Of a DNA stretch of 19,340 bases, positions 15,387-19,340 are shown piece by piece. Each line of letters opens with the position of its first letter. The first letter of the stretch is position 1. The notes under the pieces are model-generated. The model saw only the letters and a program-made list of their open reading frames with translations, ran no database searches and had not been told where the DNA came from. The translations under genes were made by a program, and so were the position numbers. The stretch is from Bacillota bacterium (GTDB lineage: Bacteria; Bacillota; Clostridia; Christensenellales; Aristaeellaceae), in assembly GCA_023460055.1 (NCBI GenBank), contig JAEWRJ010000135.1:1-19340 (forward strand), given 5' to 3'.

Positions 15387-16024
15387 GACTGCTCATTGTG
15401 GATGATGATCCCCTGGCCGCTCTGTCGCTTCAGACGATCCTGTCGGCCAAGGGCTTTGATGTGATCGCCACGGGTCACAGCGGCGAGGAAGCCATAGACC
15501 TGTATGATCAGCTGCAGCCGGACCTCCTGCTGATGGATATCCGCATGGACGGCATCAACGGCCTGGAGGCCGCGCGGCGCATCCTCAGCCGGCACAGCGA
15601 CGCGAAAATATTGTTTTTAACCACATTTTCTGATGACGGGTACATCAAAGAGGCCATCTCCCTGGGGGCCATGGGCTATATTTTGAAGCAAAATTATGAA
15701 AACCTGCCCGAGACGCTGCGCCTGGCGGCGTCGGGGCAGGTGATCTATGGCGAGGGTGTGGCGCAAAAGCTGCCCGGTTTGCTGGCAGAGCAGATGAGGC
15801 AGGGAAAGCAGAGCGCGCAAGCGGACCTGCTCACCCGGCGCGAGGCGGAGATCATGGCCCTGGTGGCCGATGGCAAGAGCAACAAGGAGATCGCGTCCCT
15901 GCTGTATTTAAGCGAGGGCAGGGTGCGCAATGCCGTCAGCGATATCCTGCTCAAGCTGTCCCTACGCGACAGGACCCAGCTGGCCGTGTATTACCACACG
16001 CACGTGAAGGAAGACCGGGGATAA
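15383..16024 (+). CDS. NarL/LuxR-family response regulator (LnrK-like)
   Basis: This 213-residue cytoplasmic regulator is the partner of the kinase it overlaps (GTGA). The receiver domain has acidic D7-D9, phospho-acceptor D52 in LLMDIRM, T80/T81 and K102. The LuxR-type helix-turn-helix spans about 149-205, with LTRREAEIMALVADGKSNKEIA and SEGRVRNAVSDILLKL. The usual form of that helix is EGTVRNHVSNIL, so R180 and A184 are mild variants in the recognition helix region. AAGGAGG precedes the GTG start. It probably acts on the paired GTGAC boxes at 14225-14261. Its stop is one base from the stop of the convergent glycerate kinase gene. Confidence 0.95.
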   Translation: MRLLIVDDDPLAALSLQTILSAKGFDVIATGHSGEEAIDLYDQLQPDLLLMDIRMDGINGLEAARRILSRHSDAKILFLTTFSDDGYIKEAISLGAMGYILKQNYENLPETLRLAASGQVIYGEGVAQKLPGLLAEQMRQGKQSAQADLLTRREAEIMALVADGKSNKEIASLLYLSEGRVRNAVSDILLKLSLRDRTQLAVYYHTHVKEDRG

Positions 16025-16025
16025 C

Positions 16026-17261
16026 TCATCGCTTGATCAGCAGCACGCTCACGTCATTCACATTCGTTCCGGTAGGCCCTGTGATGATCAGGCCGCCGGA
16101 TTTTTCAAGCGCGCGGTAGGCATCGTTGTCTTCCAGCACGCGGAAAATATCGACCCCCTCCCGTTTGAGCGCCGGGGCCGTATCTCCGTCCGCGTAGCCG
16201 CCGGCGGCGTCGGTGGGGCCGTCTGTGCCGTCGCTGCCCAGGGAGAACACGGCGGTGTCCTTCAGGCCGCTTATGCCCATCGCGGCTGACAGGGCCAGCT
16301 CCTGGTTGCGGCCGCCCTTGCCTTTGCCCTTGAGCTTCACCACCGTCTCGCCCCCGGCGATAAAGGCGACGGACTTTTCGCTGTCCTGGTAGTACTGGGC
16401 GATCGCGGCCATAAAGCTGCCCGCCTCCCTGGCCTGGCAGGACAGGCTGGCCGTCAGGATGTGCGGCTCGTAGCCAAGCTTTCGGGCCTGGCTTGCCGCG
16501 GCGGCGCACAGGCCCTTGACGCTCCCGGTCACGAGGGAGTGCACGTTGGAAAGCTCCTTGGGTGTTTCGACCGTCAGGCATTGCTCCGCCTCACGGGACA
16601 GAACCAGCTGGTATTTGCCCGCGATATGCAGGGCATCGGCGCAGCTGCTGCTGTCGGGGTAGGCGGGGCCGGAGGCGATCATGTCAAGCGGGTCGCCGAT
16701 AATATCTGACAATACGACCGAATAGACGGTGGCCGGCTCGCACAGCTTGGCGAAGCGGCCGCCCTTGACGGCGCTCAGCCGCTTGCGGATGGTATTCATC
16801 TCCACGATATCGGCCCCGCTGCGCAGCAGCTGATCGGTGATGCTCTGCAGCTCTATCGCCGGGATCAGGGGCTGCTCAAACAGGGCGGACCCCCCGCCGG
16901 ATATCAGCAGCAGCACGCTGTCGCGCGGGCCCAGGTTGCTGACTGCCGCGATCGCCTCCTCGGTGGCCTTGAACGAGTTTTCATCGGGCACCGGATGCCC
17001 CGCCTCCCGCAGGCGAAGCCTGCCCAGCTCCCCCTTCACGTGATCGTATTTGGTGATCACGATGCCGTCGCTGATCCTGTCACCCAGCGCTTCATGCGCT
17101 GCCCTGGCCATCTGCCAGGCGGCCTTGCCCAGCGCGACCAGGATGATCCGCCCCTCTTGATCGAACCGGATATCCTTCAGCGCCGACTGTACGGCTGCAT
17201 CAGGCAGGGCGGAAGCGATGGCGGATCGTATGATGAGGTCGGCGTCCTGTCTCAGGCTCAT
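16026..17261 (-). CDS. gckA: Glycerate 2-kinase (MOFRL family)
   Basis: The enzyme phosphorylates D-glycerate with ATP, normally at the 2-position in this family, giving 2-phosphoglycerate for glycolysis. The 411-residue product has the DUF4147 domain (VALGKAAWQMA, EAGHPVPDENS, LLISGGGSALFE) and the C-terminal MOFRL domain (GGRNQELALSAA, SLGSDGTDGPTDAAGG, GPTGTNVNDV). Older annotations call such proteins hydroxypyruvate reductase TtuD; the motifs favour the kinase. A GGGAG site precedes the ATG. It lies 90 bases downstream of the GntP-family permease, separated by a hairpin, and is probably cotranscribed with it. The position of phosphorylation is from family knowledge. Confidence 0.92.
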   Translation of the reverse strand: MSLRQDADLIIRSAIASALPDAAVQSALKDIRFDQEGRIILVALGKAAWQMARAAHEALGDRISDGIVITKYDHVKGELGRLRLREAGHPVPDENSFKATEEAIAAVSNLGPRDSVLLLISGGGSALFEQPLIPAIELQSITDQLLRSGADIVEMNTIRKRLSAVKGGRFAKLCEPATVYSVVLSDIIGDPLDMIASGPAYPDSSSCADALHIAGKYQLVLSREAEQCLTVETPKELSNVHSLVTGSVKGLCAAAASQARKLGYEPHILTASLSCQAREAGSFMAAIAQYYQDSEKSVAFIAGGETVVKLKGKGKGGRNQELALSAAMGISGLKDTAVFSLGSDGTDGPTDAAGGYADGDTAPALKREGVDIFRVLEDNDAYRALEKSGGLIITGPTGTNVNDVSVLLIKR

Positions 17262-17284
17262 AACTTTCTCCCTTTAGCGTTTTG

Positions 17285-17320
17285 GAGGGCCGGGCGACGC
17301 GAAGCGTATGCCCGGCCCTC
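17285..17320 (-). other. Intercistronic hairpin between the GntP-type permease and glycerate kinase
   Basis: GAGGGCCGGGC (17285-17295) and GCCCGGCCCTC (17310-17320) form a perfect 11-bp stem, with an inner ACGC/GCGT stem around GAA. No T-run follows on the minus strand, so it is more likely a transcript-stabilising or attenuating element that sets the ratio of permease to kinase than a full terminator. Confidence 0.6.
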
Positions 17321-17351
17321 AGAGTTAGCAGGAAAATGTGATCGGGTTGGA

Positions 17352-18716
17352 TCAAACGATGAGCGAAATCAGCAGGACGTTTAAGATGCCCGCGATGCCC
17401 ACAAAGAGGGTGCCGAGGGTCTGCGTGCGGTAGCCGTCCTTCACTTCCATGTCACCGAAGTTGGTGACCACCCAGAAGTAGCTGTCGTTGGCGTGGGACA
17501 CGGTCATCGCGCCGGAGCCGATGGCGACAACGGTCAGGGCCACATGCAGGGGGGTGGTGAAGCCGATGGTCATCATCAACGGGGCCAGAATGCCGGCCGT
17601 TGTGGTGATGGCCACTGTGGAGCTGCCCTGCGCGGTCTTGAGGATCGCGGCCAGCAGGAAGGGGAAGAGTAAACCCAGCGTGGAGAGGGCGGTGGAGTTC
17701 TGCGAGATGAAGTTGACCATATCGGTGTTGGCAATGACCTTGCCCAGCACGCCGCCCGCCGCCGTCACGAAGAGGATGGGGCCGGTAACGCGCAGGGTGT
17801 CATCGGTGATGGCGTAGAAATCCTTCAGCTTGCCGGAGCCGGACAGGACGATCACGCCCAGAACCACGCCCGCGGCCAGAGCCATGATGGGGGTGCCCAG
17901 GAAGGTGATGAAGGGCACGCTCACCTTGGCCATCGTGAAGGCGGAGCTCAGACCCATCAGCAGGATGGGGACGAGGATCGGGGCGAAGGACATGAAGGTG
18001 CCGGGCAGCTTGCCGTAGCCGGCGACCAGTTCTTCATAGCTTTGCACGACGGCGCCTTCGCCGGCGGCTTTCTCATCGCGTGACTTGACGGTTTTGCCGA
18101 TCACAAGGGCAAAGATGTAGCTGACGATCAGCGGCAGGATGGAACAGGCCACGCCGATCGCCATGATCAGCAGCAGGTTGACCGGCTGGCCGAGGCCTTC
18201 AAACAGGGTGTTGGCCGCGGCGATGGGGCCGGGTGTCGGCGGGATGAAGCAGTGAGAGATGTACAGGCCCATCGACAGCGCCACGGTGGCGGCGACGGAG
18301 GAACGGGCTGTGCGCTTGACCAGCGCTTTGCGGATGGGGTTTAAGATAACGAAGCCGCTGTCACAGAACACGGGGATGGAGACGATCCAGCCCATGAGCA
18401 GCATGGCCAGTTCCGGCCGCTTCTTTCCGACCAGCTTGACGACCGTGTCGGCCATCTTCAGCGCGGCACCCGTCTTTTCCAGCAGGCTGCCCACCAGGGC
18501 GCCCAGGATGATGACGATGCCGATGCTGGTGAAGGTGCCCGAGAAGCCCTGGCCGATGATGGTGGGGATCTGCACCAGTTCGATCCCGGCGACGATGGCC
18601 AGCAGCAGGGAGACCAGCATCAGGCTGAGGAAGGCATGGACCTTGAACTTGGAAATCAGGACGATCATGAGGATGATGGCGATCACAAACGCGATCAGCA
18701 AGGGCACTCCGGTCAT
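17352..18716 (-). CDS. GntP-family permease, likely D-glycerate importer
   Basis: GntP proteins are cation symporters for gluconate and related sugar acids in the cytoplasmic membrane. The 454-residue product is full length and almost wholly hydrophobic, with about 12 predicted membrane segments. Family motifs include GWIVSIPVFCDSGFVIL and HCFIPPTPGPIAAANTL. The ATG follows AGGAGGGAAG. The gene lies upstream of glycerate kinase and divergent from a CdaR-like regulator, which makes D-glycerate the best guess for substrate. Gluconate or another sugar acid remains possible because the family is broad. Confidence 0.9.
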   Translation of the reverse strand: MTGVPLLIAFVIAIILMIVLISKFKVHAFLSLMLVSLLLAIVAGIELVQIPTIIGQGFSGTFTSIGIVIILGALVGSLLEKTGAALKMADTVVKLVGKKRPELAMLLMGWIVSIPVFCDSGFVILNPIRKALVKRTARSSVAATVALSMGLYISHCFIPPTPGPIAAANTLFEGLGQPVNLLLIMAIGVACSILPLIVSYIFALVIGKTVKSRDEKAAGEGAVVQSYEELVAGYGKLPGTFMSFAPILVPILLMGLSSAFTMAKVSVPFITFLGTPIMALAAGVVLGVIVLSGSGKLKDFYAITDDTLRVTGPILFVTAAGGVLGKVIANTDMVNFISQNSTALSTLGLLFPFLLAAILKTAQGSSTVAITTTAGILAPLMMTIGFTTPLHVALTVVAIGSGAMTVSHANDSYFWVVTNFGDMEVKDGYRTQTLGTLFVGIAGILNVLLISLIV

Positions 18717-18781
18717 TTTCTTCCCTCCTAATTATTGAACGGATATACCCGATACGCGGCTTCCGTTCACCTGTTTGTTGC

Positions 18782-18787
18782 ATTATA
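18782..18787 (-). promoter_or_regulatory. -10 element of the permease promoter
   Basis: Minus-strand TATAAT (18787-18782) is a perfect -10 hexamer 65 bases upstream of the permease start. At 17-18 bp spacing the -35 position reads AGCTAT or TAGCTA and is occupied by a palindrome, which suggests activator-dependent transcription. Confidence 0.6.
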
Positions 18788-18801
18788 GGAAAAATCGCTC
18801 T

Positions 18802-18815
18802 ATGATAGCTATCAT
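18802..18815. promoter_or_regulatory. Perfect 14-bp palindrome, candidate CdaR operator
   Basis: ATGATAGCTATCAT is its own reverse complement and covers the -35 position of the minus-strand permease promoter. It sits in the divergent region between the permease and the CdaR-like gene. The pairing with CdaR is inferred from position; I know of no consensus to compare it with. Confidence 0.55.
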
Positions 18816-18831
18816 CCATAGCACAAAAGGG

Positions 18832-18849
18832 CTTGTCCTTTGTAACAAG
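18832..18849. promoter_or_regulatory. Second, weaker inverted repeat in the cdaR-permease gap
   Basis: CTTGT and ACAAG are separated by 8 bases, centred about 32 bp from the centre of the 14-bp palindrome on the cdaR side. Five-base arms are common by chance, so this is only a weak operator candidate. No convincing promoter for the cdaR-like gene was found; GATAAT at 18883 and TATAAA at 18888 lack a -35. Confidence 0.25.
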
Positions 18850-18914
18850 AAAATGTGTCCGGTGGGCTATTAATCTGTTCTTGATAATATAAATGGATGG
18901 TGTGAAGGGACAAC

Positions 18915-19340
18915 ATGGACATCTCAAGGAACATGGCGCAGGAGATCATTGATGAGCTGGGGGGCATCCTTAATCAGCAGCTCAACTTCTTTGACGCCAG
19001 GGGCAATATTCTGGCAAGCGCCAACCCCGAGCGCGTGGGCAGCTTTCACGCGGGCGCGGCCAGGCTGATCCGTGAAGGGCTGGATGAGCTGATCGTCTAT
19101 CGCGATGATGAGTATGAAGGGGCGCGCAAGGGCTGCAACCTGCCGCTGGTGATGGATACGGCCGTGGTCGGCGCCATCGGCATCACGGGGGAGTATGAGC
19201 AGGTGCGCAAGTACGGCCAGATCATCAAGAAGATGACTGAGATCCTGCTGCGTGAAAGCGATGAGCAGCAGCGCAGAAAGATAGAAAGCCGCATCCGCAC
19301 GCGCTTTCTGGATGACTGGATCATGACCGATCAGCATCTG
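18915..19340 (+). CDS. cdaR: CdaR-like sugar-diacid/glycerate regulator, N-terminal part
   Basis: The gene runs off the right edge after 142 codons, with no stop. The visible part is the Diacid_rec (sugar diacid recognition) domain: AQEIIDELGGILNQQLNFFD, GNILASANPERVGSFHAGA, CNLPLVMDTAVVGAIGITG and YGQIIKKMTEILLRE. The C-terminal helix-turn-helix that CdaR proteins carry would lie outside the window. ATG 18915 follows AAGGGA closely. E. coli CdaR activates galactarate, glucarate and glycerate genes. Here the divergent permease and glycerate kinase genes point to glycerate as the inducer. Start choice is supported by the family's short N-terminus. Confidence 0.9.
   Translation, partial: MDISRNMAQEIIDELGGILNQQLNFFDARGNILASANPERVGSFHAGAARLIREGLDELIVYRDDEYEGARKGCNLPLVMDTAVVGAIGITGEYEQVRKYGQIIKKMTEILLRESDEQQRRKIESRIRTRFLDDWIMTDQHL

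Noticed and set aside
18924..19337. An open minus-strand frame across the right end
   Set aside because: The plus strand encodes a clear CdaR-type Diacid_rec domain here; the other frame is its shadow.
1..19340. Mobile elements, CRISPR arrays, tRNA or rRNA genes
   Set aside because: No transposase, integrase, regular short direct repeats or RNA gene signature was seen, and gene content and codon character are uniform.

Overview
The window reads as chromosomal core metabolism from a high-GC Gram-positive bacterium, most likely a Clostridia-type Firmicute. The support is the prmA-rsmE-mtaB-HIT order, clear AGGAG-type Shine-Dalgarno sites, GTG/TTG starts, SigA-like promoters with 17-bp spacers, a linearmycin-resistance-like ABC/two-component module and a CdaR/GntP/glycerate kinase cassette. 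A genus cannot be named from sequence alone. I see no insertion sequence, phage gene, CRISPR array, tRNA or rRNA, and no gene-free stretch longer than 300 bases.

Layout, left to right. (1) 1-3373, plus strand: the tail of an unidentified gene, then prmA, rsmE, mtaB (ribosome and tRNA modification) and a HIT-family nucleotide hydrolase, closely packed. (2) 3423-7222, plus strand: a SigA-like promoter, pgk, tpiA, a structured intergenic region, gpmI and a rho-independent terminator. These are the middle steps of glycolysis; gap and eno, often in the same cluster, are absent here. (3) 7276-10899, plus strand: a strong extended -10 promoter, then aspartokinase, asd and hom with 4-base start/stop overlaps, making aspartate semialdehyde and homoserine. 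A very long perfect-stem hairpin ends the unit. (4) 10904-16024: an ABC exporter (ATPase plus two ABC-2 permeases, minus strand) divergent from a NarL/LiaR-type histidine kinase and response regulator (plus strand), the gene content of Bacillus LnrJK-LnrLMN. (5) 16026-19340: glycerate 2-kinase and a GntP-family permease (minus strand), divergent from a CdaR-like regulator cut by the window edge. Together they look like a D-glycerate uptake and use cassette whose product enters glycolysis next to the GpmI step.

The genes themselves belong to known families, and I do not see a new enzyme system. The most novel signals are regulatory. The ABC/two-component divergent region holds two GTGAC-N4-(G/C)TCAC boxes 22 bp apart, each abutting the -35 of one of two outward-facing promoters. 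The gpmI leader can fold in two mutually exclusive ways, one of which buries the gpmI ribosome binding site. The cdaR-gntP intergenic region carries a perfect 14-bp palindrome where the gntP -35 should be.
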